Notes: a model not told the origin generated them from the letters alone. A stretch of 64,000 nucleotides of DNA from an uncultured Treponema sp. (GCA_947167745.1 CAMVJE010000005.1:1-64000); one strand, 5' to 3'. Positions 24,781-34,347 are shown, counted from the first letter of the stretch. Program-made: numbers and translations.

Positions 24781-26379
24781 ATGAACTACAAGAATCCGAT
24801 TCTTCTTTGCGATTATTCTGACCCGGATGTAATTCGTGTTGATGATGATTTTTATCTTACGGCCTCAAGTTTTAATTTTGTTCCGGGGCTTCCTGTCTTG
24901 CACTCCCGCGATTTGCTTCATTGGGAACTTATAAATTATGCCTGTAAATCGATTCCCCTGCCAGGATATGAAAAAGTGCAGAACGCAAAGGGCTTGTGGG
25001 CGCCGTCAATCCGCTTTCATGAAGGATTTTTCTATATTTTTGTAGCTACTCCCGATGAAGGAATTTTCTTTACAAGAACGAGCGACCCTTACGGAGAATG
25101 GAGCGAATTACAGTGTGTCTGGAGCGGAAAGGGCTTTGAAGACCCCTGTCCCTTGTGGGAAAAAGACGAGAGTGGCATAGAGCATTTTTTTGTCGTCCAC
25201 GCCTATGTAAAAAGCCGGATCGGATTCAATTCAAAACTGGGGCTTCTGGAGCTTGATACAGAAACTTTCAGGGCAATCAGCGAAGATAAAATCATTTTTG
25301 ACGGGACGAGAACTCAGCCCACGATTGAGGGGCCGAAGTTTTATAAGCGAAACGGTTTCTACTATATTTTCGCCCCGGCGGGAGGAGTCACCACCGGCTG
25401 GCAGACAGTTTTGCGCTCAAAAAGAATCGACGGTGACTATGAAGAAAAAATCGTGCTGGCACAAGGAAAAGCCCGGACTAACGGTCCTCATCAAGGTGGC
25501 TGGGTTACGACGGCAAGCGGTCAGGACTGGTTTATTCATTTTCAGGATGCTGGCATTTTCGGGCGGATTACTCACTTGCAGCCGATGAAGTGGGTAGGTG
25601 ACTGGCCGGTCATGGGAAGTGCAGTCAAGCTGAATGAGGAAAAAGCACTTCTTGTTGTCGGCGAGCCTGTGAATAAATGGAAGTGCCCGGAAGTCTCTGG
25701 TGAAAAAAACAGACGCGGATTGACGCAGATTAACACAGATGTGCAGCAAGGTCAGGGCAGAAATGAAAAAAATCCGCCAGTGTCTGAATTCCAAACCAGC
25801 GCAAATGTCGAAAAAATGTCCGGCACTGTCGCCACAAGCGACAAATCCCTCTGGCTCACGCCTTCTGTTTGTACGAAAAAAATTGATGCAAAAAAATTTT
25901 CCTATGAAAAAGAAATTCTTCTGGATGGAAAATGGCATGAAAAGGAGAGACGGGGAATCATCTTCTTGGGGAATGAATACGCTGCCATGCAGATTGAAAA
26001 ATCTGGTGCGAATGAATTTAAGCTTTCTTATATTGAATCTAGTGGAAGTGAATCTGGCGATGCGGAGCGAAGTGAAAATGTGATTTGGAGCGAGAAAATT
26101 TATACTTGCTTTGGAGACGAAGTGGCAGAAAAAAAAGTTGAACTTCCTGCTCCTGAGTGTCTTGGAGGCGGAAATCTTTCAGCATTAGCTTCAAAAGAGA
26201 GCCGTCACTCAGAATCTGCTTCAAAATCAATCAAGTTGAAAATGAAATTTAGTGCAGCTAAAGATGGTAAATCTGGATTAGTACGTTTTTTTGTAAAATA
26301 TGGAAAAATCGCTTTTAAGTCAAAAGTCTTCTCAACTGTGAACGCTCATTGGGTTGGAGGAAGATACGGCTGGTTTTAA
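24781..26379 (+). CDS. GH43 family beta-xylosidase/arabinofuranosidase, cytoplasmic
   Basis: Hydrolyses xylo- or arabino-oligosaccharides. 532 residues without signal peptide. The five-bladed propeller (~1-300) carries the catalytic set: general base Asp14 in YSDPDV, the pKa Asp in GFEDPCPLW and general acid Glu in PTIEGPKFY. A C-terminal beta-sandwich typical of GH43 xylosidases follows. Between them (~308-355) lies an inserted stretch starting KNRRGLTQINTDVQQ, encoded by a dispersed repeat. ATG at 24781 (MNYKNPILL) is preferred over an upstream in-frame codon because GH43 similarity begins there and TATAAT is 7 bases before it. The stop TAA lies in the repeat at 26379-26468. No transport or xylan genes are adjacent. 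Confidence 0.9.
   Translation: MNYKNPILLCDYSDPDVIRVDDDFYLTASSFNFVPGLPVLHSRDLLHWELINYACKSIPLPGYEKVQNAKGLWAPSIRFHEGFFYIFVATPDEGIFFTRTSDPYGEWSELQCVWSGKGFEDPCPLWEKDESGIEHFFVVHAYVKSRIGFNSKLGLLELDTETFRAISEDKIIFDGTRTQPTIEGPKFYKRNGFYYIFAPAGGVTTGWQTVLRSKRIDGDYEEKIVLAQGKARTNGPHQGGWVTTASGQDWFIHFQDAGIFGRITHLQPMKWVGDWPVMGSAVKLNEEKALLVVGEPVNKWKCPEVSGEKNRRGLTQINTDVQQGQGRNEKNPPVSEFQTSANVEKMSGTVATSDKSLWLTPSVCTKKIDAKKFSYEKEILLDGKWHEKERRGIIFLGNEYAAMQIEKSGANEFKLSYIESSGSESGDAERSENVIWSEKIYTCFGDEVAEKKVELPAPECLGGGNLSALASKESRHSESASKSIKLKMKFSAAKDGKSGLVRFFVKYGKIAFKSKVFSTVNAHWVGGRYGWF
25711..25740 (+). repeat. Dispersed repeat inside the GH43 gene
   Basis: AGACGCGGATTGACGCAGAT followed by TAACACAGAT. It reads in frame as RRGLTQINTD and falls in the linker between the two domains. 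Same family as 1051-1072, 3179-3315 and 24723-24743. Confidence 0.7.
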
Positions 26380-26468
26380 TGCATAATTCATAATGCACAA
26401 TTCATAATTATTTCGGGACATCGCTTCGTTCGTCCTGATTATGCATTATGCATTCAGCATTATGAATT
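26379..26468. repeat. Palindromic repeat element between GH43 gene and trkH
   Basis: The left arm (26379-26410: ATGCATAATTCATAATGCAC...) and right arm (26439-26468: ATTATGCATTATGCATTCAG...) are imperfect inverted repeats around a core that includes CGGGACATCGCTTCG. It fills the whole 87-base gap and touches or supplies the stop codons of both convergent genes. The arms match the start of the repeat inside rsmE. Confidence 0.72.
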
Positions 26469-27915
26469 ACTTCCGCCAGTAATCCGGGAAAAGGAAAATT
26501 ATCAGATTATAAAGCTCCAGACGGCCTGCAATCATGGCGAAAGAGTACCAGTATTTGAGGAAGGGGCAGATTGTACCGTAATTTTCGCTGGGGCCCAGAC
26601 TTCCGAAAGCGGGGCCTATGTTTCCTATCATTGAAAGACTTGCCGTGAAGCTTGTGAGAATGTCCAGTCCGCAGAAAGTGCTTATCATCGTGGTGGCGAA
26701 AACCAGCATAAAATAAACGAAAGTGAATGCCGCAACATTGAAAACCAGATCTTTTCGGCCGGCTTTTTGATTTATGCTCACTGTAAAAACTCCGTGGGGA
26801 TGCAGCATTCTGAGCATTTCGTTCCAGGCCTGCTTTTTAAGGACGACCCAGCGGATGATTTTAAAGCCGCCGGAAGTTGAGCCGGAACAGCCGCCTGTAA
26901 AAAAGAGCAGGAAGATAAAATATTGCGCGGCGGGAGGCCATGTCGTGAAATCAGCTGTGGCGTATCCCGTGGTGGTCATAACGCTTGCTACCTGAAAACT
27001 TGAATAGCGGAGGGCGCGGGCAAAGGAGCCATAGTGGGGAATCAGGACGATGGCAATGACAATTACGCAGAGGGCAAAAAGCGAGAGATAGGCCTTTAGC
27101 TCGGAATTTTTTCTGACTTCATCGAATTTTCCGGTAATCACATAAAAATAGAGGCTGAAGTTGATTCCCGCAAGGAACATGAAGATTGTGCAGACGATTT
27201 CCACTGCCAGAGAATTGTATGCGCCGATGCTGGCGTTTTTTGTGGCAAAACCGCCTGTTCCCAGCGTGGAAAAAGCGTAGGAAAGGGAGTCGATTACATC
27301 AAGACCGCAGATTTTAAGGGCAATGAACTGAGCCAGAGTGAAGCCTGTGTACAAAAACCAAAGAGTCTTTGCCGTGCTGGCCATTTTTGGCGTGATTTTG
27401 CCTTTTTCGGGGCCGGTGCTTTCTGCTTTTATGAGCTGGAAACTTCCCACACCCAGAAGGGGGAGCAATGCAACCGTAAGGGCGATGATTCCCATGCCGC
27501 CCAGCCAGTGCATCTGGCATCTCCACAAATTGATTGAGCGGGGAAGGCTTTCTACATCTGAAAGAACCGTGGCTCCCGTGGTGGAAAAGGCTGAAACGCT
27601 CTCAAAAAGCGCATCGTGGAAAGTGGGGAGGCTGCCGCTTGCCAAAAGAGGAATCGTGCCGAAGACGCTGATTGAAATCCACGCGAGGGCGACAAAGGCG
27701 AAGACACTCCGAATCGAGAATTTTATCGTGGTCTTTTTTCCGGCGAAGAAAAAAATCAATCCTACGACAAGTGAAAATGCCAGAGGAAGGGCAAAACTGG
27801 GAATGACGGAAAATTCGCCGCAAGAAAGGGCCGTAACGAGCGGAATCGAAAGAGTAAGCCCTACAATCGAGAGAACGATAAAAATCAGCCGAGCAAAAAC
27901 AAAGATTTGTGCCAT
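26467..27915 (-). CDS. trkH: Trk-type potassium uptake permease TrkH
   Basis: Inner-membrane K+ channel subunit of 482 residues with four membrane-pore-membrane repeats. Pore-loop selectivity regions are visible: SAFSTTGATVL (first), FSTLGTGGFATKN (second), SVMTTTGYATADF (third) and SLSMIGNIGPAFG (fourth). GGCSGSTSGGFKIIR is also family-typical. It is the last gene of trkA-X-trkH, 36 bases after X, with AAGGAAA before ATG. Confidence 0.94.
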   Translation of the reverse strand: MAQIFVFARLIFIVLSIVGLTLSIPLVTALSCGEFSVIPSFALPLAFSLVVGLIFFFAGKKTTIKFSIRSVFAFVALAWISISVFGTIPLLASGSLPTFHDALFESVSAFSTTGATVLSDVESLPRSINLWRCQMHWLGGMGIIALTVALLPLLGVGSFQLIKAESTGPEKGKITPKMASTAKTLWFLYTGFTLAQFIALKICGLDVIDSLSYAFSTLGTGGFATKNASIGAYNSLAVEIVCTIFMFLAGINFSLYFYVITGKFDEVRKNSELKAYLSLFALCVIVIAIVLIPHYGSFARALRYSSFQVASVMTTTGYATADFTTWPPAAQYFIFLLFFTGGCSGSTSGGFKIIRWVVLKKQAWNEMLRMLHPHGVFTVSINQKAGRKDLVFNVAAFTFVYFMLVFATTMISTFCGLDILTSFTASLSMIGNIGPAFGSLGPSENYGTICPFLKYWYSFAMIAGRLELYNLIIFLFPDYWRK

Positions 27916-27951
27916 TTTTTAATTTTCCTTAATTTTAACATTTTGTGATTG

Positions 27952-28704
27952 TCATGTATACTTTCTTGCAATGCTGGAAATTTCTCCAATTCGCTTCAAA
28001 ACGGTGCTTCGTTCTGTAATTTCATGCGTTACTTCTCCGTTTCCGTCATCAACTCGCTCAAAATATATATTGTCTTTGTAGCTGTATTCGCAAAATCCGC
28101 CAGCTACAGTAAATCCGAAACAAATAATTTCCCCGTCTTCGATTTTTTTCAGGTAATCCGTGACACTGACAGAATACACATCTAAATTCTTTATCTTGAA
28201 ATTTTTTTCTTGAAAATAAAATGATGTTTTTTGCCTTTTTAAGGATTTTATCGAATGAATTAAGAGAAAAAATCCTAATGAAAACAATATAAGGTTAAAA
28301 GCGAGAAGCTGGGCATCCTCAAAAAATATGGATTTCCGGTCAGAATAGTGTTTTATTTTTCCGTTCTTGTTTACGATAATCGCGATTTTGTTTCCGATTC
28401 GGAATTTCGTATCGAAATAGGCTCCGACTTTATCCGCAAAGGATTTTGTTGTCACAAAAGTTCCGGTGGAAGTCTCGCTGTTCTGCTCAAAAGAGACTTC
28501 AATGGAATATTTTTCTTTGCTGTGCCTGCCCGCCCTTGTCAGCTGCGTGACTTTTTGAATTGTCGCGATTGTATAAGTTCCGTTTTTCACGAAATCAATG
28601 TCTGAAATTATGTCCTGCACTTCAATGACAGTGAAAAAAAGGCTGTAGCCTATAAGCAAGAAAGAGAAAAGAAAGTCTTTCAAATTTTTTAGGATATTTG
28701 CCAT
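27952..28704 (-). CDS. Membrane protein between trkA and trkH (DUF3592-like), unknown function
   Basis: 250 residues from ATG 28704; an in-frame TTG two codons upstream is possible. One transmembrane helix at ~11-30, a ~90-residue domain (TYTIATIQKVTQLTRAG, YSIEVSFEQNSETSTGTF, KFRIGNKIAIIVNKNGK) typical of DUF3592-like extracytoplasmic beta domains, a second helix at ~133-153, then a ~95-residue C-terminal cytosolic region. It is embedded between the trkA and trkH genes with 36-39 base gaps on both sides. An accessory role in the K+ system is inferred only from position. Confidence 0.65.
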   Translation of the reverse strand: MANILKNLKDFLFSFLLIGYSLFFTVIEVQDIISDIDFVKNGTYTIATIQKVTQLTRAGRHSKEKYSIEVSFEQNSETSTGTFVTTKSFADKVGAYFDTKFRIGNKIAIIVNKNGKIKHYSDRKSIFFEDAQLLAFNLILFSLGFFLLIHSIKSLKRQKTSFYFQEKNFKIKNLDVYSVSVTDYLKKIEDGEIICFGFTVAGGFCEYSYKDNIYFERVDDGNGEVTHEITERSTVLKRIGEISSIARKYT

Positions 28705-28743
28705 TTGCAATTTTCAGCTTTCCATTTTCAATTTTTCCCTTTC

Positions 28744-30180
28744 CTACAGCTCCGTGCCGAATTTCTTCATGACGGTCTCGTTCTCGCTGGCGTTGATAAT
28801 CAAAATGATTTTGTCACCTTCGTCAAGAATTGTGCTTCCTATTGGAATGGAATAGTTTTCGTCGCCTTTTTTTTGCACTTGTAAGAGGAGGAATTTTCCG
28901 TTTTCGGCTATGTCTTTCAGTGCCTTGCCTTTGACCTCGCTGTTTTCTGGAATCGTGATTTCTGCGATTTCAAGGGTACCGCCGTTTACTGAGTGGATTC
29001 CGGTTACGCTGTCGCCCCGCAAGTGGCTCATTATGCTGTCAACGACCGAGTCCCGAATTGGAACGGCAACTTCAATGCCGATTTTGCGGGCTACTTCCCC
29101 GAAGGCAGAATTTGCTACAAGTACGATACTATTTTCGACTCCAAGGGACTCAATGTAGGCCGCCATGACCATATTCAGTTCATAATTTTGAGTGGCGCAG
29201 ATTACCAGGTCGAATTTGTCGATTCCTTCTTCTTCCACAAAGCCTTCTTCCGTGACATCTGCGCAGAAAACTTTTGTGCCCGGGAATTTTTCGCTTGCTG
29301 CCTTTGCATTGGCTTCGTTCGAGTCAACAATTACGAAATCCTGTGAGGCTTTTGATTTTAATCCGAAGAATTTTGCGAATTTACTTACCTTTTTGCGAAT
29401 CAGCCTTTCTGCTACGATTGTGCCGATACGGTTTGCTCCAACCAGAGCGATTTTTTTGACATCCTTAACTTTTGATCCACAGAGAGCAAGCATTTCGGGC
29501 AGGTCAACCCTGTGCATGAGGATTCCAAGACAATCCCCGCCGTGAAGGATTGTGCCACCGCTGGGCAGGGAAGTTTCTCCCTCGCTTTCGACATAGCCGA
29601 CAACGAATTTCTTTTCGGTGAGTTTTCTCATATTTTGTAGGGCGATTCCGTCAAGACGGCTGCCCGGCTCAACGGTGACCCGGATAAGCTCAAAAGTAGA
29701 ATTTTCAAATTGAAGTGAATCTGTAATCGCTCCGTGCTCGACAGCTGCCACGATTGCCTCAGCCGCCTCAACATCAGGATGAATCATGTAATCGATTCCG
29801 TAAAGATGGCGGTTTTCGCTGGAAAGTTTGCTGGCGTGTTTTTGAGTCGCCGTGCTGGTGTTCACATAGTAGGCGTAATTTCGCACACGGGCGATTTTTA
29901 AGATATTGGGGTAGACTGAATCCACCAGAGAGCAGGTAATCATGTTGACTTCATCGTTGGAAGTGACGCAGACAAGGGCATCTGCCGTTTCGATTCCGGC
30001 TTCTTCCAGCGTGTCCAAATTGTTTCCGTCAGCCTGAATCACATTGCAGTCAAGGCGGTTTGAAGCGTGACGGACAACATCTTCGTCATTGTCGATGAGA
30101 ACGACATCATTCTTTCCATTGATAAGGCGTTTGGCAAGCTGAGTGCCAGTGAATCCTGCGCCAACGATTACGATTTTCAT
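28744..30180 (-). CDS. trkA: Trk potassium uptake regulatory subunit TrkA
   Basis: Cytoplasmic NAD(H)/nucleotide-binding gating ring subunit for TrkH. 478 residues with the duplicated layout: RCK-N1 (KIVIVGAGFTGTQLAKRL), RCK-C1 (~140-220), RCK-N2 (KIALVGANRIGTIVAERLI), RCK-C2 (ending IPIGSTILDEGDKIILI). First gene of the operon. TACAAT lies 7 bases before the ATG, divergent from the dpp operon whose promoter lies in the same 56-base gap. Confidence 0.95.
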   Translation of the reverse strand: MKIVIVGAGFTGTQLAKRLINGKNDVVLIDNDEDVVRHASNRLDCNVIQADGNNLDTLEEAGIETADALVCVTSNDEVNMITCSLVDSVYPNILKIARVRNYAYYVNTSTATQKHASKLSSENRHLYGIDYMIHPDVEAAEAIVAAVEHGAITDSLQFENSTFELIRVTVEPGSRLDGIALQNMRKLTEKKFVVGYVESEGETSLPSGGTILHGGDCLGILMHRVDLPEMLALCGSKVKDVKKIALVGANRIGTIVAERLIRKKVSKFAKFFGLKSKASQDFVIVDSNEANAKAASEKFPGTKVFCADVTEEGFVEEEGIDKFDLVICATQNYELNMVMAAYIESLGVENSIVLVANSAFGEVARKIGIEVAVPIRDSVVDSIMSHLRGDSVTGIHSVNGGTLEIAEITIPENSEVKGKALKDIAENGKFLLLQVQKKGDENYSIPIGSTILDEGDKIILIINASENETVMKKFGTEL

Positions 30181-30198
30181 TGCCTATATTGTACTGTG

Positions 30199-30236
30199 TT
30201 GTTAAAATTTTCGCCACATGTTATTATGGACGGACT
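30199..30236 (+). promoter_or_regulatory. Promoter of the peptide ABC operon
   Basis: TTGTTA (30199-30204), 17 bases, TATTAT (30222-30227), 9 bases, ATG at 30237. The expected transcript start is only 2-3 bases before the ATG and no Shine-Dalgarno is seen. Confidence 0.6.
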
Positions 30237-31724
30237 ATGAAGAGAATCGTTTTTGCGCTTGCGCTTTTTTCATCATTCTTTTTTATGTCATGTATCGGGA
30301 AGAATTCAAAAGATGTTCTCCGAATAAATGTTTCTTCTGAACCAGATTCTTTCTTCCCATGGGAATCTGCTGCGGCGGACACGGCGGCGATTTATTACAA
30401 TATCTTTGACGGTCTTCTTTCTTTTGACGAAAAGGGGGCCCTTCATCCTGCCCTTGCTGAGTCTTATGAAATTTCTGACGACAAACTTACTTATACATTC
30501 CATTTGCGCCAGGGAGTAAAATTTCACAACGGTGCTGATTTTTCAAGCGCGGACTGCATCTACACTTACGAAAATCTTGCAGGCTTAAACGGAAATTCTG
30601 TCAAATCTGATTCTATGGCCCGTGATGTCGACAGTATTTCGGCTCCTGATTCACATACTTTTATTGTTAAAACAAAGGTTCCAATGGGCGGCTTTCTTGC
30701 ATTAAATATCTGCCCTATTCTTCCTGTTGGCTACACAAATCATGCCGAGCATCCGGTTGGAACAGGTGCCTACAAGTTCGTGGAATACCAGCTTCACCAG
30801 AAAGTTGTGCTCGAAAAAAACGAAAATTACTGGAACAAAGAAAATGAACCGAAGATTGCGCGGATTGAGATTTATGTCATGTCTGACGAAAATGCAATTC
30901 TTTCGGCTCTTCAGTCAAAACAACTGGATGTTGGTCAAATGCTTTCTGCCGACAATGCGAAAGCTCTTGCTGAAAAATTTCAGATTTTCTCAGCTCCACA
31001 AAATATGGTTCAGATTTTAGGTTTGAACAATTCTGTTAAGCCTCTGGATAATATACTGGTTCGTCAGGCAATCAGCATGGCTATAAACAAGGACGAAATC
31101 ATTGAGGGGGCAATGGGTGGCTGCGGAACAAAACTTTATAGTAATTTTTCACCCCTGCTCGGAACTTACTATAATGATCGCCTTTCTGATGTTTACAAAA
31201 ATGATATAAATCAGGCTAAATCTCTTCTTGCTTCAGCAGGATATGGTAATGGTTTTGAACTTGAGATTACGGTTCCGGGTAATTACCGCATTCATGTAGA
31301 TACAGCCCAGATTATAGCAAAGCAGCTGGAGAAAATTGGAGTTCGCTGCAAAATCAAGACTGTAGAATGGACGACATGGCTTGATCAGGTTTACACAAAA
31401 TTTGATTATCAGGCGACTGTAATTGCATTTGCAGGCAAGCTTGATCCTGCAGAAGTTCTCCGTCGCTATTACTCATCTTACAAGAGAAATTTTACTCGCT
31501 ATAACAATCCTGTTTTTGATGAGACTTTCGATAAGGCAGAGCGGGAGACAGATATTTCAAAACGAATCAAATATTACAAGTATTGCCAGGAATTGCTTAC
31601 AAAATCGGCTCCTGCAGTCTTTATTTCAGATCCAAACAATACTCTTCTTCTCCGAAAAGATGTGAGGGGCTTCGAGATATATCCTGTGCTCTTCTATAAT
31701 TTTTCGAAAATTTATTTTGAGTAA
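30237..31724 (+). CDS. dppA: Peptide ABC transporter substrate-binding lipoprotein (SBP family 5)
   Basis: 495 residues. The lipoprotein signal ends FMSC (Cys20). Family 5 (DppA/OppA) features: INVSSEPDSFFPW, DGLLSFDEKGALHPALAESYEIS, TFHLRQGVKFHNGADFSSADCIYTY, VGTGAYKFVEY and VRQAISMAINKDEI. It captures peptides or a related ligand outside the inner membrane. The start MKRIVFALALF at 30237 is preferred over an upstream in-frame codon because it begins the signal peptide. First gene of a six-gene run. Ligand could also be nickel or a glycan, as in other family-5 members. Confidence 0.92.
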   Translation: MKRIVFALALFSSFFFMSCIGKNSKDVLRINVSSEPDSFFPWESAAADTAAIYYNIFDGLLSFDEKGALHPALAESYEISDDKLTYTFHLRQGVKFHNGADFSSADCIYTYENLAGLNGNSVKSDSMARDVDSISAPDSHTFIVKTKVPMGGFLALNICPILPVGYTNHAEHPVGTGAYKFVEYQLHQKVVLEKNENYWNKENEPKIARIEIYVMSDENAILSALQSKQLDVGQMLSADNAKALAEKFQIFSAPQNMVQILGLNNSVKPLDNILVRQAISMAINKDEIIEGAMGGCGTKLYSNFSPLLGTYYNDRLSDVYKNDINQAKSLLASAGYGNGFELEITVPGNYRIHVDTAQIIAKQLEKIGVRCKIKTVEWTTWLDQVYTKFDYQATVIAFAGKLDPAEVLRRYYSSYKRNFTRYNNPVFDETFDKAERETDISKRIKYYKYCQELLTKSAPAVFISDPNNTLLLRKDVRGFEIYPVLFYNFSKIYFE

Positions 31725-32699
31725 ATGAAGTTTTATTTAAAGAAAGTATTTGATTTTTTAACGACGCTCTTTCTGATTTCAATTCTTACTTTCTTTATTT
31801 TTCAAATGCTTCCAGGGAATCCTGCTCTTGCAATTCTTGGACCAGAGGCCGATGAAGCGCAAGTGCAGGCTTTTGAAGAAAAAATGGGTTTGAACAAAAG
31901 TCTTGGAGAGCGTTATTTATTTTGGATTGTAAATGCCTTAAAGGGGGATTTTGGAACTTCCTATCAATATAATCAGAGCGTTTCAAAACTGATTGGCGGG
32001 AGTTTTTCCGTAACCCTGAGTTTATCTGTCATCACCTTGTTTTTTACGCTTGTAATCGGCTTTTTCTTTGGCTTCCTCTATGCCTATATCAGAAAATCTG
32101 CCCTATTCAAACCTTTGATGAGTCTTCACCAAATATGGTTTTCAATTCCATCTTTTTGTACGGCTTTACTATTAATTCTTATTTTTTCAGTAAAACTTGG
32201 TCTTTTCCCTGCCATGGGATATGCACCGCTTTCATTGGGCTTTTTTGCCTGGCTTAAGTCCCTGATGCTGCCATCTCTTTCACTTGCTCTCGGTTCCGGG
32301 GCGATTCTTGCCCGCTACACTACAGTGAGTATTTTAAATCAGGAAAAGCAGGATTATGTCCGCACGGCCCGAAGTAAGGGGCTGGGTGAATGGGCTGTGA
32401 TTGTCCGGCATATTCTGCGCAATGCACTGCTGCCTTCTGTAACTACACTCGGACTGATTATGACGGAGATTCTTGGTGGAAGCATTATTATTGAAAATGT
32501 ATACTCACTTCCTGGCATCGGCCGGCTTATTGCTTCATCGATTCAAACTAGAGATTTCCCTTTGATTCAGGCACTTGTGCTTTATCTTGCAGTAATTACG
32601 CTTTTCTGTAATTTTTTTGTAGATCTGCTTTATTCGATTATTGATCCTAAAATTAAATTTTCGGAGACAACTAGAAAAAGTGAGGAGGGGCAGGCATGA
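31725..32699 (+). CDS. dppB: Peptide ABC transporter permease DppB
   Basis: 324-residue inner-membrane permease with six membrane segments. Typical opening LTFFIFQMLPGNPALAILG, EAA-type cytoplasmic loop DYVRTARSKGLGEWAVIVRHILRNAL and ENVYSLPGIGRLI. Its ATG directly follows the dppA stop with no spacer. Confidence 0.94.
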   Translation: MKFYLKKVFDFLTTLFLISILTFFIFQMLPGNPALAILGPEADEAQVQAFEEKMGLNKSLGERYLFWIVNALKGDFGTSYQYNQSVSKLIGGSFSVTLSLSVITLFFTLVIGFFFGFLYAYIRKSALFKPLMSLHQIWFSIPSFCTALLLILIFSVKLGLFPAMGYAPLSLGFFAWLKSLMLPSLSLALGSGAILARYTTVSILNQEKQDYVRTARSKGLGEWAVIVRHILRNALLPSVTTLGLIMTEILGGSIIIENVYSLPGIGRLIASSIQTRDFPLIQALVLYLAVITLFCNFFVDLLYSIIDPKIKFSETTRKSEEGQA

Positions 32700-33502
32700 A
32701 AAATTATTTTCGGAACAAATCTTTTGTAATCGGTTTTTCCCTGATTTTGTTTTTTCTTTTATTTATGATTGCCGGTATTTTTTTCCTTCCTTATGACCCG
32801 AATTTCCCTGATACGGCGGCAAAATTTGCTCCCCTTTCTTCAAAGCACCTTCTTGGAACAGACCATTTAGGACGGGATATTCTTTCCAGGCTTCTTGTAG
32901 GAACTAGAATTTCTTTTGCCGTTGGTTTTACAGTTATGGTTTTTGGCTGCTTTTTTGGGCTGATTTTAGGCTCATTTTCCGGCTATTTTGGTGGTTGGAT
33001 TGATTTGATTATTCAAAAAATCATTTCCCTGCAAATGTCTTTTCCGGGAATTTTACTCGCCCTTATGATGATTGCGGTTTTTGGAAGCGATATGAAAATC
33101 ACGCTTTCAGCCCTTTGCCTCATGAGCATCCCCCGATTTACCAGAATCACGCGGGCTGGCTTCCTTAAGTACAAAAATGCTCTATTCGTAAAGGCGGCTC
33201 GGGCGAAAGGAGCAGGCAATATCAGAATCATGCTGAATCATATTTTGCCAAATATTCTGCCAGAACTTCTTGTAACTTGCTCACTTTCATTTGCACTGGC
33301 TGTTTTAAGTGAATCAGGTTTGAGTTATCTCGGTTTGGGGATTCAGCCACCCGCTCCCAGCTTTGGGCGGATGCTTAACGATGCTCAGAGGTTTATTTTC
33401 AGTAATCCAAAAGGTGTTATAATTCCGGCTATTTTTCTTTCTGCTCTCGTTACCGGCTTTAATCTGCTGTCTGATGGCATTTCTGAATCGGGAGATAATT
33501 AA
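32696..33502 (+). CDS. dppC: Peptide ABC transporter permease DppC
   Basis: 268-residue permease with six segments. Family features: HLLGTDHLGRDILSRLLVGTRIS, docking loop FVKAARAKGAGNIRIMLNHILPN and LSYLGLGIQPPAPSFGRML. It overlaps dppB by four bases (ATGA), with GGAGGGG just upstream, so translation is coupled. Confidence 0.94.
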   Translation: MKNYFRNKSFVIGFSLILFFLLFMIAGIFFLPYDPNFPDTAAKFAPLSSKHLLGTDHLGRDILSRLLVGTRISFAVGFTVMVFGCFFGLILGSFSGYFGGWIDLIIQKIISLQMSFPGILLALMMIAVFGSDMKITLSALCLMSIPRFTRITRAGFLKYKNALFVKAARAKGAGNIRIMLNHILPNILPELLVTCSLSFALAVLSESGLSYLGLGIQPPAPSFGRMLNDAQRFIFSNPKGVIIPAIFLSALVTGFNLLSDGISESGDN

Positions 33503-33504
33503 TT

Positions 33505-34347
33505 ATGGTCTTTCAAATAAAACACCTGACAGCAGAATTCTCTGCAGAAAAAAGTGTACCCATTCTCAGTGATGTATCTCTTTCAATCGATGAAGGTGAA
33601 TTTGTGGCTCTTGTTGGTGAGTCAGGCTCAGGAAAAACAATGACTTCTCTCTCTGCCATGCATTTATTGCCTGAGCATATTAAAGTAACAGGGGGAGAGA
33701 TTTTTCTTAACGGCCGGGATATTCTAAAAGTAAGCGATGCTGAATTCCGCAAAATTTCCGGGAAAGAACTTTCCATGATTTTTCAGGAACCTATGACTTC
33801 TCTTAACCCTCTTTTGAAAATCGGGCGCCAAATCGAAGAAAGCGGACTGATTCACGGTCTTTCAAAAGAAGAAGCTCGCTCAAGGGCAGAAGAACTTGCC
33901 CGTCTTACAGGATTAAAGAACACTGACAGGCTTTTTCAGAGTTTTCCCCATGAGCTTTCTGGGGGTATGAAACAGCGTGTGATGATAGCAAGTGCCCTTA
34001 TGAATAGTCCAAGGCTTTTGATTGCTGACGAGCCAACTACCGCTCTTGATGTTATCACTCAGGAAGAAATTATCTCAATTCTTAATAATCTCCGGGAGAC
34101 AAAAAAAATCTCCATGCTTTTAATAACCCATGATTTTTCTGTCGTCAAAAAGCTTTGTTCCAGAGTTTACATCATGTATAAAGGAAAAATCGTGGAAAGC
34201 GCATCTACAGAGGAGATTTTTAAAAATCCTCGCCATGAATATACTCGTGCGCTTATTGAAGCAATTCCAAGTCTGCACAACCGGGGTAAAAAACTGCCGG
34301 TTTTCGATGCTTTTATCCGCGATTTTCAGTTAAATTCGGAGCGATGA
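33505..34347 (+). CDS. dppD: Peptide ABC transporter ATPase DppD
   Basis: 280 residues. Walker A GESGSGKTM, DppD-type FQEPMTSLNPLLKIGRQI, signature LSGGMKQRV and Walker B LLIADEPTTALDV. The C-terminus keeps the oligopeptide-transporter extension (HEYTRALIEAIPSL) but is shorter than the usual ~320-330 residues and lacks the iron-sulphur cysteine segment of many DppD proteins. Starts two bases after dppC. Confidence 0.93.
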   Translation: MVFQIKHLTAEFSAEKSVPILSDVSLSIDEGEFVALVGESGSGKTMTSLSAMHLLPEHIKVTGGEIFLNGRDILKVSDAEFRKISGKELSMIFQEPMTSLNPLLKIGRQIEESGLIHGLSKEEARSRAEELARLTGLKNTDRLFQSFPHELSGGMKQRVMIASALMNSPRLLIADEPTTALDVITQEEIISILNNLRETKKISMLLITHDFSVVKKLCSRVYIMYKGKIVESASTEEIFKNPRHEYTRALIEAIPSLHNRGKKLPVFDAFIRDFQLNSER

